Assembly: GCA_035358715.1 (NCBI GenBank)
Contig: DAOPPX010000004.1
Span: 17,076 to 81,075, forward strand
From: UBA8199 sp035358715
Lineage (GTDB): Bacteria > Verrucomicrobiota > Verrucomicrobiia > Limisphaerales > UBA8199
DNA length: 64,000 bases
Reading direction: 5' to 3'
Part shown: positions 9,063 through 18,106 of the stretch, in pieces
How positions within the stretch are numbered: the first letter of the stretch is position 1
How the letters are laid out: each line of letters begins with the position of its first letter
Position numbers and translations under genes: made by a program
The notes under the pieces: model-generated
The model's database searches: none
Told to the model about the DNA's origin: nothing
Seen by the model: the letters and a program-made list of their open reading frames with translations, nothing else

Positions 9063-10409
9063 ATGGACTGGGGTTACGTCATATCCGTCGCGTGGAAGAT
9101 CGTCGCCGTGCTGTTGCTGGTGCTGCTGAACGGTTTTTTCGTGGCGGCGGAGTTTGCGCTGGTGAAGGTGCGGGACACGCAGCTCGAACCGCTGGTGGGC
9201 AAGGGCCAGTTGCGGGCAAGGGTCGCCCGGCGGACGGTGCGCAACCTGGACGCGGCGCTCAGCGCGACGCAACTGGGCATCACGCTGGCCAGCCTGGGGC
9301 TGGGGTGGATCGGCGAGCCGGTGTTTGCGAGCCTGCTGGAGCCGGTGATGCGGGTGCTGCAAATCGAGTCGCCCGAGGTGCAGCATTCGCTGGCCTTCGC
9401 GATTGGTTTCTCGGCGATCACCTTCCTGCACATCGTGGCGGGGGAACTGGCGCCCAAGTCGCTGGCGATCCGCAAGTCGCTGCCGACGGCGTTGTGGGTG
9501 GCGGTGCCATTGGATTGGTTCTACAAGGCCTCTTTCCCGTTCATCTGGGCGCTGAACCACACGGCCAACTGGCTGTTGCGGTGGTTTGGCATCCAGCCGA
9601 TCGGCGAGGGGGAACTGGTGCATTCGGAGGAAGAGCTGCGGCTGATCGTCAGCGCGGTGCAGAAGCGGTCCGGGGCGGCGGCGCTGGGGCGGGACATCGT
9701 GCTCAACGCGCTGGACTTGCGGCGGCGGGTGGCGCGGGAAGTGATGAGGCCGCGGCACGAGATCGTCGCGCTGGACACCGAGGCGAGCATCGCCGAGTGC
9801 CTGGACATGGCGGAAAAGACGCGCTACTCGCGCCTCCCGTTGTGCGAAGGCGGGAACCTCGACCGGACGCTGGGGGTGGTGCACATCAAGGACCTTTACG
9901 CGATGCGCATCAAAGTGCGCACCGGGGCGGACCTGTTGCCGGGCGCGCGGAAGCTGATCTATGTTCCCGAGACCGCGCGGCTGGAGAAGCTGCTGCAATT
10001 GTTTCTGGAGCGGAAGCTGCACCTGGCGATCGTGGTGGACGAATACGGCGGCACGACCGGCATGGTGACGCTGGAGAACATCCTGGAGGAGCTGGTGGGG
10101 CAGATTCAGGATGAGTTCGACCAGGAAAAACCGTTGCTGGCGCAGACGGCTGAAAACACCTGGGAGGCGGCGGGGACGCTGCCGCTGCATGATCTGGAGG
10201 AACTGGTGGGCGAGCCATTGCGCGAGGAGGGCATCACCACGGCCAGCGGCTTCCTGACCCGGCGGCTGGGCGGCTTTCCCAAGGCGGGCGACATGCTGAA
10301 GATCGGGGCTTGCGAACTGCGGGTCGAGGAGATGGCGGGGATGCTGGTCGCGCGAGTCAAGGTGACCAAGCCGGCGGCTAAAGGGCAAGGCACCGAGTTC
10401 AAGGCCTAA
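9063..10409 (+). CDS. CNNM/CBS HlyC-CorC family membrane protein (3 of 3)
   Basis: A 448-residue protein with the complete family layout. A CNNM/DUF21 domain spans residues ~1-200, including the conserved ATQLGITLASLGLGWIGEP and HIVAGELAPKSLAIRK. The CBS pair covers roughly 215-340 (EVMRPRHEIVAL, VVDEYGGTTGMVTLENILEE). A CorC_HlyC domain closes the C terminus. It is the most canonical of the three tandem copies. The predicted role is divalent cation (Mg2+/Co2+) transport or its regulation at the inner membrane. The ATG at 9063 lies 6 bases after the preceding stop. Confidence 0.9.
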   Translation: MDWGYVISVAWKIVAVLLLVLLNGFFVAAEFALVKVRDTQLEPLVGKGQLRARVARRTVRNLDAALSATQLGITLASLGLGWIGEPVFASLLEPVMRVLQIESPEVQHSLAFAIGFSAITFLHIVAGELAPKSLAIRKSLPTALWVAVPLDWFYKASFPFIWALNHTANWLLRWFGIQPIGEGELVHSEEELRLIVSAVQKRSGAAALGRDIVLNALDLRRRVAREVMRPRHEIVALDTEASIAECLDMAEKTRYSRLPLCEGGNLDRTLGVVHIKDLYAMRIKVRTGADLLPGARKLIYVPETARLEKLLQLFLERKLHLAIVVDEYGGTTGMVTLENILEELVGQIQDEFDQEKPLLAQTAENTWEAAGTLPLHDLEELVGEPLREEGITTASGFLTRRLGGFPKAGDMLKIGACELRVEEMAGMLVARVKVTKPAAKGQGTEFKA

Positions 10410-10435
10410 GCCGTGTCTATGCAGTCGGACGCCTG

Positions 10436-10575
10436 GTTCCCCCTCACCCTAACCCTCTCCCCGAGGAGAGGGCATCGCTTTCGGGTGGGCGGGATTTATC
10501 ACTGGACGGTGAGATTATTCCAACGCGGCCGGCAATGCTCCCTCTCCCCAAGGCAGAGGGCTGGGGTGAGAGGAG
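10436..10575. repeat. ~140-bp palindromic 'CCCTCTCCC' repeat, copy 1
   Basis: The left arm begins GTTCCCCCTCACCCTAACCC and the right arm holds the complementary AGAGGGCTGGGGTGAG; the inner ends of both arms are themselves short palindromes. The same element occurs at 37869-38010. It fills most of the 10410-10706 gap and, read through in frame, gives a spurious N-terminal extension (PLTLTLSPRRG...SLSPRQRAGVRGE) to the amidase gene. Such elements recur widely as extragenic palindromes. Confidence 0.8.
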
Positions 10576-10706
10576 AGGCGAGCACACATCTGCATTGTTA
10601 CGGCCAAGGTCTAATGCGCGGCCACGTTCTGACGCCGGTCGGGGCCGGGCAACAGTGCGGGAAAAGGCTGGCCAGCGCGGACAAGCCGAGGCTAGTTTGT
10701 GCCAGC

Positions 10707-11507
10707 ATGGATCGGCGCTTGAGCAGAGTCTATATCGTCAGGCTGGCCATTGCCCGCGCGGCCCTATGGCTGCTGATGTGGGCGATGGGAGCGCCCGCCA
10801 CTGGTTTGGCGGCGGACACGACTTACACCGTCAAACGGGGTGACACGGTTTATGGCATTGCGCGGCGTCATGGCGTCTCAGCCGCCGCGGTGGCTGAACG
10901 CAATGGGCTGAACCGGAATTTCCACATCTACGCCGGCCAGCGGCTGCGAATCCCAACCCGGGCCGCGGCCCCCGCGAAAAAGGCGGCCACCAAGAAGCCC
11001 GCGCCCAGCGCGCTGCCGCGTTCCGTGCAGCGGGCGATTGACAAGGCGCCGGTGCGGGCCGGCCGGTGGAAATACATCGTCATCCACCACAGCGGCATAG
11101 ACACCGGGACCGTCAGGACCATGGACAAGTATCATCGCGAGGTGCGGCACATGGAGAACGGGCTCGCTTACCATTTCGTTATCGGCAACGGCAGCGGCAT
11201 GGGCGACGGGGCGATCGCCGTCTGTCAGCGCTGGCCCCGGCAACTGGACGGCGGCCACCTCGCCAGTTCGGCGCAGAACCGGGTCGCGATCGGCATCTGC
11301 CTGGTCGGCAACTTCGACAAGCACCGGCCCTCCGCCAAGGCCATGGCCAGCCTGCGCTCACTGGTGGAGGCGCTCATGGTTCGGTGCCGGCTTAAGCCTG
11401 CGGCGGTCAAGACGCATCAGCACCTCAATGTTGTTCACACGCGCTGTCCCGGGAAGTATTTCCCCACGCGCAGTTTTCTCGATTCGCTGCAGGGCCCCAA
11501 GAGCTGA
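10707..11507 (+). CDS. LysM + N-acetylmuramoyl-L-alanine amidase
   Basis: A 266-residue protein predicted to cleave the amide bond between muramic acid and the peptide stem of peptidoglycan, or its fragments. I chose the ATG at 10707 because the earlier in-frame codons run through a palindromic repeat. A hydrophobic export segment (IARAALWLLMWAMGAPATGLA) precedes a LysM domain (YTVKRGDTVYGIARRHGVSA...IYAGQRLRIP) and a Lys/Ala-rich linker. The amidase_2/PGRP domain follows, with the zinc-type residues in IVIHHSGIDTG and the late KTHQHLNVVHTRCPGKYFP. Standing alone with no wall-synthesis neighbours, it is probably an exported wall-remodelling enzyme. Confidence 0.88.
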   Translation: MDRRLSRVYIVRLAIARAALWLLMWAMGAPATGLAADTTYTVKRGDTVYGIARRHGVSAAAVAERNGLNRNFHIYAGQRLRIPTRAAAPAKKAATKKPAPSALPRSVQRAIDKAPVRAGRWKYIVIHHSGIDTGTVRTMDKYHREVRHMENGLAYHFVIGNGSGMGDGAIAVCQRWPRQLDGGHLASSAQNRVAIGICLVGNFDKHRPSAKAMASLRSLVEALMVRCRLKPAAVKTHQHLNVVHTRCPGKYFPTRSFLDSLQGPKS

Positions 11508-11517
11508 CGATTGGCGC

Positions 11518-12360
11518 TTACCAGCGGGCGCCGCGGATGGCGAACACCGCTGCCGTGACGCTGAGGGCACAGGTCAAACCGAGGGCCGGCCATAGTTGAT
11601 GGACAGCGGCGCCGGTGGCGAAGAGCAACATGAACAGCAGCCAAACGACCACGGGTGAGTAATCCAGCGACGGCTCTTGCGGCGGTTTCTTGTTGATGAG
11701 CGAGGGAGTGGCAAACGCAAGAATGAGCAGGGTCGTGACCCCCCAGGCGAAGAAGTTCACGAGGGGCGCGGTGTACCAGTCAACCTTGAGCTTGGTGGGG
11801 TTCCAGAACCAGTAGCGCGCTACGCGGGTAGCGAAGGGTTCGAGGCCAACATCCAGCAGCACCGCCAGCAAAGTGGTGAACCCGATCAACCGGAAGCCGT
11901 AGTTCCGGGTCTTGCGCCAGGGCCGCAGCATCAGCCGGGCGACGCCGCGCGAAGACAGGATGACGGCCAGCCAGATCAGCGGCACCGACCAGGGCAGGGG
12001 ATGGAAAAGCTCCCGGCCGATGTTCTCGGTGTAAACGTAGGGGCCGAACGGGATGGCGGTCAGCGCGCCCAAGCTTTGCACGGCCCCGGCGATGAAGGCG
12101 ATGATGATCGAGGCCAGCATCACGTTCTGGCCGGGCAACTGGCAGGTCAGCGAGGCGAGCAAGGTTGCGTTTGCCAGCACCAGCAGAAGCCCATCGGGCC
12201 AGCGCGCGTTGCCGAACATCGGCCCGGGCAGCCACAACCGCGCCCAAACCAGGGCGAATTGCAGCAGAAACAGAACGAACAACACGCGATGCACCTTGGC
12301 CGCCAGCCCCGAAAAGCGGTTGCTCCGCAGGGCGACATCTCTAAACACCACTCGCTGCAT
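11518..12360 (-). CDS. Carotenoid biosynthesis protein (CruF/DUF422-like)
   Basis: A 280-residue, strongly hydrophobic protein with about seven predicted membrane helices. The central PFGPYVYTENIG motif, the later WSVPLIWLAVILSSRGVARL and the Asp/Glu-bearing AVLLDVGLEPFA segment are typical of the CruF/DUF422 family. That family contains carotenoid 1',2'-hydratases and bisanhydrobacterioruberin hydratase. It converges with the amidase gene (10-base gap). No other carotenoid genes lie nearby, so the exact product is open. Start ATG at 12360. Confidence 0.72.
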   Translation of the reverse strand: MQRVVFRDVALRSNRFSGLAAKVHRVLFVLFLLQFALVWARLWLPGPMFGNARWPDGLLLVLANATLLASLTCQLPGQNVMLASIIIAFIAGAVQSLGALTAIPFGPYVYTENIGRELFHPLPWSVPLIWLAVILSSRGVARLMLRPWRKTRNYGFRLIGFTTLLAVLLDVGLEPFATRVARYWFWNPTKLKVDWYTAPLVNFFAWGVTTLLILAFATPSLINKKPPQEPSLDYSPVVVWLLFMLLFATGAAVHQLWPALGLTCALSVTAAVFAIRGARW

Positions 12361-12583
12361 GGTCCCGCACCTTAGCAGGTCCGGCCCGCCAACTCACCTG
12401 GATTCTGCCGCCGCCCAAACCCCGGCCCGCCCGCGCGCGCCGGGGCGAACCGTGTTGGTATTGCCTCGGCTGGGGTGGGGATGCTCTTCTCACAGCCCCG
12501 AACAGGTCCGGCAACACCTGCGCACCGCCCGATTCTGGCCTTGGAATTGCTTTGTTTTGGGGCAGCAGACGATGGGCTGTGCC

Positions 12584-13009
12584 ATGACACTTAAGCAAGC
12601 AATTGAGCTGATCAAATCGTGCGCCGAGCAAATGGATGCCCGGTATAGGAAGACCGTTTTTGACGAGTGGGCCGTCATTTCCGTGGCGGAGGGCAAGGGG
12701 CGCCTGTTGGCCTATATTGGCCCGCGAAAGGCGGGGTTTCAGGAGAACTTCCTGGAAGATGTGGGGCCGTTGCGCGAGGGCCTGTTGAACGGGGAATACA
12801 GCGCGGGGGACTTCGAGTTCGCGCGCCAGAGCGTGGGTTCGGCCTTCGAGTCGTTCATGGTGATGGGGAAGGGGACTTACCTGATTTGCAACAACACCGT
12901 CCAAACTATGGACGGTATTGCCGGTGACCCGCTTTGGCTGGGGGCGCAGGTGCCGTTTGTGGAGCTGAGCGAGAAGTTCCGCACCGACCCGCTGGACCTG
13001 GCCGGCTGA
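12584..13009 (+). CDS. Hypothetical protein, 141 aa
   Basis: I do not recognise the family. The protein starts MTLKQAIELIKSCAEQMDARY (ATG at 12584; another in-frame ATG at 12572) and is soluble, with no signal peptide or membrane segment. It contains an acidic, aromatic-rich middle (YIGPRKAGFQENFLEDVGPL) and a compact, apparently globular C-terminal half. Earlier in-frame codons overlap the opposite-strand carotenoid gene and are unlikely to be used. It sits alone between two minus-strand genes. The balanced composition and length suggest a real protein. Confidence 0.65.
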   Translation: MTLKQAIELIKSCAEQMDARYRKTVFDEWAVISVAEGKGRLLAYIGPRKAGFQENFLEDVGPLREGLLNGEYSAGDFEFARQSVGSAFESFMVMGKGTYLICNNTVQTMDGIAGDPLWLGAQVPFVELSEKFRTDPLDLAG

Positions 13010-13017
13010 CCCGGTAT

Positions 13018-14034
13018 TCAGGCGCCCAGCCCCTTGTAAAGGAATACGGCGTAGGCCCCCGCCAGCAGCCAGCCCACCAATCGCGGCAGCCGACCGAGGA
13101 TTGCCACGAAAAGGAAGTGAAGCACGGCGGTTCCCAGGAGGATGATCACGCCGGTCTGAAAGAAAGGCGGCACCGGGATGGGGGCGTACAGGGCACAAAT
13201 CCCGATGCACAAAGGCACGCTGATATGTGCATCGCCCACCTGCGAGGTGTAAACCACTTCGGGGTTGCCCCGGCGGGCGTAATAGAAGGCCAGCAGGGCG
13301 TTGGGCAGGACCATGAGCCAGCCGCTGAGCCAGCCCAGGTGTTTGGCGCTGACAAAGCCCGTGTGAATGCCGGACAGCCAGTCCACAAGCCACTCGGTGC
13401 TGAGGTAAATGGCATAAGCGCCGACAGCCAGCACGGCCAGGTCCAGAGGCAGCCGCCAGCTAAAGGACTTGTTCCGGCGGACGTTGCTCTTGAGGACGTC
13501 GAAGACGTGGAAGCATTGCCAGAACAGGAACAGGCCGACGAGAACGATGCCGTCGCCGGTGTCGAGCCTGCCTTTGCGGCTCAGCGCCCAGACCGCGCCG
13601 GTGAAGAACAGGACGGCGGTAAGGGTCAGGAGAAGCGAAAGCCGGTTGATCTGGTGTTCTTTGGCACTGGGCTTGTTCTTTCTGGAGGACCGGGCGGCGG
13701 GGATCACGTTCATGCCCCAGAAGATCGTGGGCAGGCCAATGATCAGGGTCATGTTGGTGACGTTGTTCACAAGGGAATTGGTGAGCACTTCCGCGCCGGG
13801 CCCGCCTTTGGTGCCGAGCACGAAGGCGAAGATGAGGTTGCCCATGCCCGAGCAGTAGGGCATGACCAGCGTGCCGAGCACGGTGCCCTCGACCCCGCAC
13901 CTGGTCATCGCTTCAAGCCGCCAGATCATCAGGACCGAGGCTGCGATGAACAGCCCAAGGAAGAACCACGGCGCCCACGGGCCGGTGCTTTCGATCCAAG
14001 TGATCAGTGATTTCAAGAGGGCGCAGTCTGGCAA
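13018..14034 (-). CDS. Na+/Ca2+ exchanger-like (NCX/YrbG type) membrane protein
   Basis: A 338-residue protein with about ten membrane helices in two halves. Each half has an alpha-repeat-like block: GNLIFAFVLG...AEVLTNSLVNNVTNM in the first and PEVVYTSQVGDAHISVP in the second. This matches the inverted-repeat layout of the calcium/cation antiporter superfamily, although the acidic and polar residues differ from classical GxSxxE motifs. The predicted role is cation:Na+ or cation:H+ exchange in the inner membrane. The start appears to be a TTG at 14034, since the first internal ATG would remove a helix. Ion specificity cannot be read from the sequence. Confidence 0.65.
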   Translation of the reverse strand: MPDCALLKSLITWIESTGPWAPWFFLGLFIAASVLMIWRLEAMTRCGVEGTVLGTLVMPYCSGMGNLIFAFVLGTKGGPGAEVLTNSLVNNVTNMTLIIGLPTIFWGMNVIPAARSSRKNKPSAKEHQINRLSLLLTLTAVLFFTGAVWALSRKGRLDTGDGIVLVGLFLFWQCFHVFDVLKSNVRRNKSFSWRLPLDLAVLAVGAYAIYLSTEWLVDWLSGIHTGFVSAKHLGWLSGWLMVLPNALLAFYYARRGNPEVVYTSQVGDAHISVPLCIGICALYAPIPVPPFFQTGVIILLGTAVLHFLFVAILGRLPRLVGWLLAGAYAVFLYKGLGA

Positions 14035-14215
14035 GCGGGCGAGGCCCCGCCAAGACGGTTCTGGCGCGACCTGAAGCGCTGTATGGCCGGCTACTCCCGG
14101 GAATGGCGGTTGCGCCGGCCTTGTCGCGGGGGCGAACCGCCATCACTTGGCCTGCCTGGCGATAAACTCGGAGAAACCCTTGCCGCGCGCTTTCCGCCGC
14201 TTACACTCAGCGGTC

Positions 14216-15127
14216 ATGAGCATGAAAGAAGAGCCAACCTCCCCGAACTCTGCGCTGCGGTGGCGGCACCCTGGGGCGCCACTGCCGGCGTTGATCTGCG
14301 CCGCTCTGTTTTTGCTCGCGGCAAAGGAGGCCGTTGCTGGCGCCGAGCCGCTCCGGTTCCTCCGCTTTCAGAAGGGCAATACGATCGCGTACGGCCTGCT
14401 CGAAGGGGACCAGGTCCGGCAGCTTGCGGGAGACCTGTTCGGCAAATGGTCCAGGACCGAGACCCGCTTTCCGCTCAAGGAAGTCAAGGTCCTCACTCCC
14501 ACGACCCCCACGCAGGTCCTGGCGATGGCCGGCAATTACAGAAGCCACCTTGGCGACCAGAAGATTCCGCCCCAGTTCCAAGTCCCGCAAGCCTTCCACA
14601 AAGGCCCTTCCTGCCTGATCGCCGACGGGGAACCGGTCATTCTGCCCGGCGATTCCGAGGAGGTCCATTATGAAGCCGAGATGGTCATTGTGATCGGGAA
14701 GACGTGCCGCAAGGCGCCCAAAGAGAAGGCGCTCGAATATGTCTTCGGCGTCACTGCCGGCAATGATGTGAGCGAGCGGATTTGGCAGAACGACAAGGAC
14801 CGCAAGGATATCCAATGGTGGCGGGCCAAAGGGACCGATACCTTCGGCCCGGTTGGCCCCTGGATGCTCACCGGGGTTGACTACGGCAAGCTCAAACTGA
14901 CGATGCGACTGAACGGCCAGGTCGTTCAGGAGGAGAACACCGACCACCTGATTCACGACGTGGCCGCGCTGGTCAGTGGCATCAGCCGCTACGTGACTCT
15001 CCATCCGGGTGATTTGATCTATACCGGCACGCCGGGCAAGACCTCGAAGCTCAAGCCGGGAGACATGATGGAAGTCGAGCTCGAAGGGGCTGGCATTCTC
15101 AGGAACCCGGTGGTCGCCGGGAAGTAG
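14216..15127 (+). CDS. Exported fumarylacetoacetate hydrolase-family protein
   Basis: A 303-residue protein. The C-terminal two thirds has the FAH fold: LAMAGNYRSHL, the metal-binding EVHYEAEMVIVIGKTCR, VFGVTAGNDVSERIWQ, and the closing DLIYTGTPGKTS and PGDMMEVELEGAG. FAH proteins hydrolyse or decarboxylate acylpyruvate-type compounds and bind Mg2+ or Mn2+ through the EAE acids seen here. Unusually for the family there is an N-terminal hydrophobic signal-like segment (LPALICAALFLLAAKEAVAGAE), suggesting a periplasmic location. ATG 14216 was chosen; 14222 is an alternative. No pathway partners are adjacent. Confidence 0.8.
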   Translation: MSMKEEPTSPNSALRWRHPGAPLPALICAALFLLAAKEAVAGAEPLRFLRFQKGNTIAYGLLEGDQVRQLAGDLFGKWSRTETRFPLKEVKVLTPTTPTQVLAMAGNYRSHLGDQKIPPQFQVPQAFHKGPSCLIADGEPVILPGDSEEVHYEAEMVIVIGKTCRKAPKEKALEYVFGVTAGNDVSERIWQNDKDRKDIQWWRAKGTDTFGPVGPWMLTGVDYGKLKLTMRLNGQVVQEENTDHLIHDVAALVSGISRYVTLHPGDLIYTGTPGKTSKLKPGDMMEVELEGAGILRNPVVAGK

Positions 15128-15213
15128 TCCGGACAGTTGCCCCGGATTCTCCGCGTCCGCGCCGAGCTGCCGCCAGGCTGGGCTGGCCAAGTGCGGTTTG
15201 CACGGACCGGGAG

Positions 15214-15513
15214 TCAGGTCTTCCCCAGCTTCGCGAGGACTTCTTCCGGGCTCAAGCCGTAGAGCTTTACCGTCTTGTGGCGCGAGGTGTGGCCGCGCAC
15301 CAGGTCCACCCGGTTCCGGGGGCAGTGCAGTTGCTGCGCCAGCACCTTCAGGAGCGCTTCGTTGGCGGCAGCCTCGACGGGCGGGGCGGTGACTTTGACG
15401 CGCAGTTCGTTGCCGAGCGCTTCGCCGATCTCATTGGCCGAGGCGCGAGGCTGGACTTTGACTGACAGGAGCACGCCGTCCGGCTGGGCGCGCAGAAAAG
15501 CTGGAATGTTCAT
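15214..15513 (-). CDS. YggU/DUF167 family protein
   Basis: A 99-residue small soluble protein starting at the ATG complement at 15513 (a TTG start slightly upstream is possible). It has the family signature VKVQPRASANEI near the N terminus, RVKVTAPPVEAAANEALLK in the middle and VRGHTSRHKTVKL. DUF167 proteins are widespread, have a small alpha/beta fold, and have no settled function. It converges on the FAH gene from the opposite strand and is otherwise isolated. Confidence 0.85.
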   Translation of the reverse strand: MNIPAFLRAQPDGVLLSVKVQPRASANEIGEALGNELRVKVTAPPVEAAANEALLKVLAQQLHCPRNRVDLVRGHTSRHKTVKLYGLSPEEVLAKLGKT

Positions 15514-15576
15514 AGGGCGCAAATCAATTCTGGCCCAGGGCGGCGCAGAAAGCTAGTTTAAGCAGAGGCAAGAAAC

Positions 15577-16359
15577 ATGAGCAACGCGAGCATTAGATGG
15601 GTGTGGGCCCTGGCGTTTTCGGCCGTCCTGGCATTGGCGGCGGGGTGCGCCTCGGAAACAGGCAAGCCGGCGCCCCCGCCGGCGGCGCAGCAGCCGTCGG
15701 CTCCGCCGTCCAACGCGGCGAGCGAGGACCTCGCGGTGAAGCTGCCGCCAGGCGCCGCCCGTCCTCCCGCGCCCTTTCCCGGGCAGGGATGGCAGGCGAT
15801 GTTCGACGGCCAGACCTTGGCAGGCTGGCGCGAAACGCCCTTCGCGGGCCGCGGTGAATTGCTGTGCCAGCAGGGGGTGATCATTCTGAACATGGGCGAC
15901 CCTTTCACCGGCATCAATTGGACGAACGACTTCCCCCGCCTGAACTACGAGATCGCGTTGGACGCCATGCGGCTGATGGGGTCGGATTTCTTCTGCGGCC
16001 TGACGGTGCCGGTCGGGACCAATTGCTGCAGTCTGATCGTCGGCGGCTGGGGCGGCTCGCTGATGGGCATCTCGAGCGTGAATGGCATGGACGCATCGGA
16101 GAACGAGACGACCAAGTTCACCAGCTTCGAAGCCGGGCGCTGGTACCGGATCCGGCTGCGGGTGACCGAGAATAGGATCGAGGCATGGATTGACGAGGAG
16201 AAGCTGGTGGACCTGGACACAGCGGACAGGAGGATCGCAGTGCGGCCGGGCGACATCGAGCTCTCCCAGCCGCTCGGAGTCGCTGCCTGGCAAACTTCAA
16301 CGGCGCTGCGCGAAATCAAGTACCGGCGGGTGCGCGGGCCTGCGGACAAAGCGCCTTAA
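15577..16359 (+). CDS. DUF1080 (3-keto-disaccharide hydrolase-type) lipoprotein
   Basis: A 260-residue protein. The signal peptide ends in a lipobox (LALAAGC), followed by a Pro/Ala-rich linker. The DUF1080 jelly-roll domain (LamG/concanavalin-like) follows: GWQAMFDGQTLAGWRE, LNYEIALDAMRLMGSDFF, GRWYRIRLRVTENRIEAWID and a terminal ALREIKYRRV strand. Members include 3-keto-glucoside hydrolases, and the family is greatly expanded in PVC bacteria, where it is linked to extracellular polysaccharide breakdown. The protein should be anchored to a membrane facing the periplasm or outside. No operon partner is evident. Confidence 0.82.
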   Translation: MSNASIRWVWALAFSAVLALAAGCASETGKPAPPPAAQQPSAPPSNAASEDLAVKLPPGAARPPAPFPGQGWQAMFDGQTLAGWRETPFAGRGELLCQQGVIILNMGDPFTGINWTNDFPRLNYEIALDAMRLMGSDFFCGLTVPVGTNCCSLIVGGWGGSLMGISSVNGMDASENETTKFTSFEAGRWYRIRLRVTENRIEAWIDEEKLVDLDTADRRIAVRPGDIELSQPLGVAAWQTSTALREIKYRRVRGPADKAP

Positions 16360-16454
16360 GGGCCAGGACGCCACGGCGCGAAGCCAATCTGCCAATTGAA
16401 GGGGCTTGAGGCGCGGAACAAGCTCCGCGCCCCAAGCCCGCAAACCACAAATCC

Positions 16455-17909
16455 CTACACCGTGTAGGTGCTCGATGCGGTGGTGCCGCCGCGGCCGGTC
16501 CAGTTGGTATGGAAGAACTGGCCGCGCGGCTGGTCCACGCGCTCGTAGGTGTGGGCGCCGAAGTAGTCGCGCTGGGCCTGGAGCAGGTTGGCTGGCAGGC
16601 GTTCGCTGCGAATGCCGTCGAAGAATGCCAGGGCGGTGCTGAATGCCGGCACGGGGATGCCCTTCTTGACGGCGGTCGAGACCACCTTGCGCCAGGACCG
16701 GGTGCAGGTCCGGATTTCCTTCTTGAAGAAAGGACTGAGGAGCAGGTTTTCCAGGTTCGGATTCTTGTCGAACGCTTCCTTGATCTTGCCCAGGAACACG
16801 CTGCGGATGATGCAGCCGCCGCGCCACATCAGGGCGATGCCGCCGTAGTTGAGGTTCCAGTTGTACTGCCTCGCCGCCGCGCGCATGAGCATGTAGCCCT
16901 GCGTGTAGCTGATGATCTTCGAAGCGTAGAGCGCCTGGCGGATGGGGGTGATCCATTGGGCGCGGTTGCCGGGGAACGTCGCCTTCTTCGGCTTGAAAAT
17001 CCTGGCGGCTTCGACGCGCGCGTCTTTCATGGCTGACACGCAGCGCGAATAGACCGCCTCGGCGATCAGGGTGATCGGGATGCCCATTTCCTGCGAGGAA
17101 ATAACCGTCCACTTGCCGGTGCCTTTCTGGCCGGCCGTGTCGAGAATCTTGTCCACGATCGGCGCGCCGTCGGTGTCTTTGTAGGCGAGAATATCGCGCG
17201 TGATCTCGATGAGGTAGGAGTTCAGCTCGCCCTTGTTCCACTCGGCGAAGACCTCGTGCATCTCCTGCGCCGTCATGCCCAGGCCGTCCTTCATCAACTG
17301 GTAGGCCTCGCAGATGAGCTGCATGTCACCGTATTCGATGCCGTTATGCACCATCTTGACGTAATGGCCGGCGCCGTTTTCGCCAACCCAATCGCAGCAG
17401 GGCGAGCCGTCGTCCACCTTGGCGGACACCTTCTGGAAGATCTCCTTCACGTGCGGCCATGCGGCCGGTGAGCCGCCGGGCATGATGCTTGGGCCGCGGC
17501 GCGCGCCTTCCTCGCCGCCGGAAACGCCAGTGCCGATGTAGAGCAGGCCCTTGGACTCGACATACTTGGTGCGGCGGATCGTGTCCTCGAACAGGGAATT
17601 GCCGCCGTCAATGATAATGTCCCCCGCTTCGAGGTGCGGGATGACCTGGTCAATAAACTCATCCACGGCTTTGCCGGCCTTGACCATCAGCATGACGCGG
17701 CGGGGCTTCTTGAGCAACGAGACCATTTCCGCGATCGAGTGGGTGCCGATGACTTTGGTGCCCTTGGCCTCGTTGTTCACGAAGTCGTCCACCTTCGCGA
17801 CGGTGCGGTTGAAGGCGGCCACGGTGAATCCGTGGTCGTTCATGTTTAGAATCAGGTTCTGGCCCATGACGGCCAGCCCGATCACAGCGATGTCAGCTCT
17901 TGGTTCCAT
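16455..17909 (-). CDS. gnd: 6-phosphogluconate dehydrogenase (decarboxylating)
   Basis: A 484-residue protein, normal length for the long NADP-dependent form. It converts 6-phosphogluconate to ribulose 5-phosphate and CO2 in the oxidative pentose phosphate pathway. The N-terminal nucleotide fold has GLAVMGQNLILNMNDHGF and the NRT turn. The catalytic region shows GTGVSGGEEGARRGPSIMPG, KMVHNGIEYGDMQL and DTAGQKGTGKW. The C terminus (QRDYFGAHTYERVD, FHTNWTG) is complete. It starts at ATG 17909 and is monocistronic. This is one of the firmest assignments in the window. Confidence 0.97.
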   Translation of the reverse strand: MEPRADIAVIGLAVMGQNLILNMNDHGFTVAAFNRTVAKVDDFVNNEAKGTKVIGTHSIAEMVSLLKKPRRVMLMVKAGKAVDEFIDQVIPHLEAGDIIIDGGNSLFEDTIRRTKYVESKGLLYIGTGVSGGEEGARRGPSIMPGGSPAAWPHVKEIFQKVSAKVDDGSPCCDWVGENGAGHYVKMVHNGIEYGDMQLICEAYQLMKDGLGMTAQEMHEVFAEWNKGELNSYLIEITRDILAYKDTDGAPIVDKILDTAGQKGTGKWTVISSQEMGIPITLIAEAVYSRCVSAMKDARVEAARIFKPKKATFPGNRAQWITPIRQALYASKIISYTQGYMLMRAAARQYNWNLNYGGIALMWRGGCIIRSVFLGKIKEAFDKNPNLENLLLSPFFKKEIRTCTRSWRKVVSTAVKKGIPVPAFSTALAFFDGIRSERLPANLLQAQRDYFGAHTYERVDQPRGQFFHTNWTGRGGTTASSTYTV

Positions 17910-18106
17910 AAATGTGCCTTGTTAAGGAATGCTCAACAGTAGGACAATCCGGCTCTTCCGCCAGCACAATCATTTTGGCGCGTGGCGCGCCGGCCCGGGC
18001 CGGCGGCGTGCCGGAAGCGGGTTGGCCCCATGCCCTTCAGCCCGCGGTTCCACCTATGGTTTGACAGAGCGCGGCGATTGCTGTCTGATGTCGCCGAAAC
18101 GAGAGA

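Noticed and set aside
8748..10388. Long open frame opposite the third CNNM gene
   Set aside because: Gln/Arg/His/Pro-rich shadow of a high-GC coding strand; no family pattern, and the plus-strand gene is clear.
10413..10706. 98-residue N-terminal extension of the LysM amidase
   Set aside because: It is the in-frame translation of a palindromic repeat; the signal peptide starts only after the ATG at 10707.
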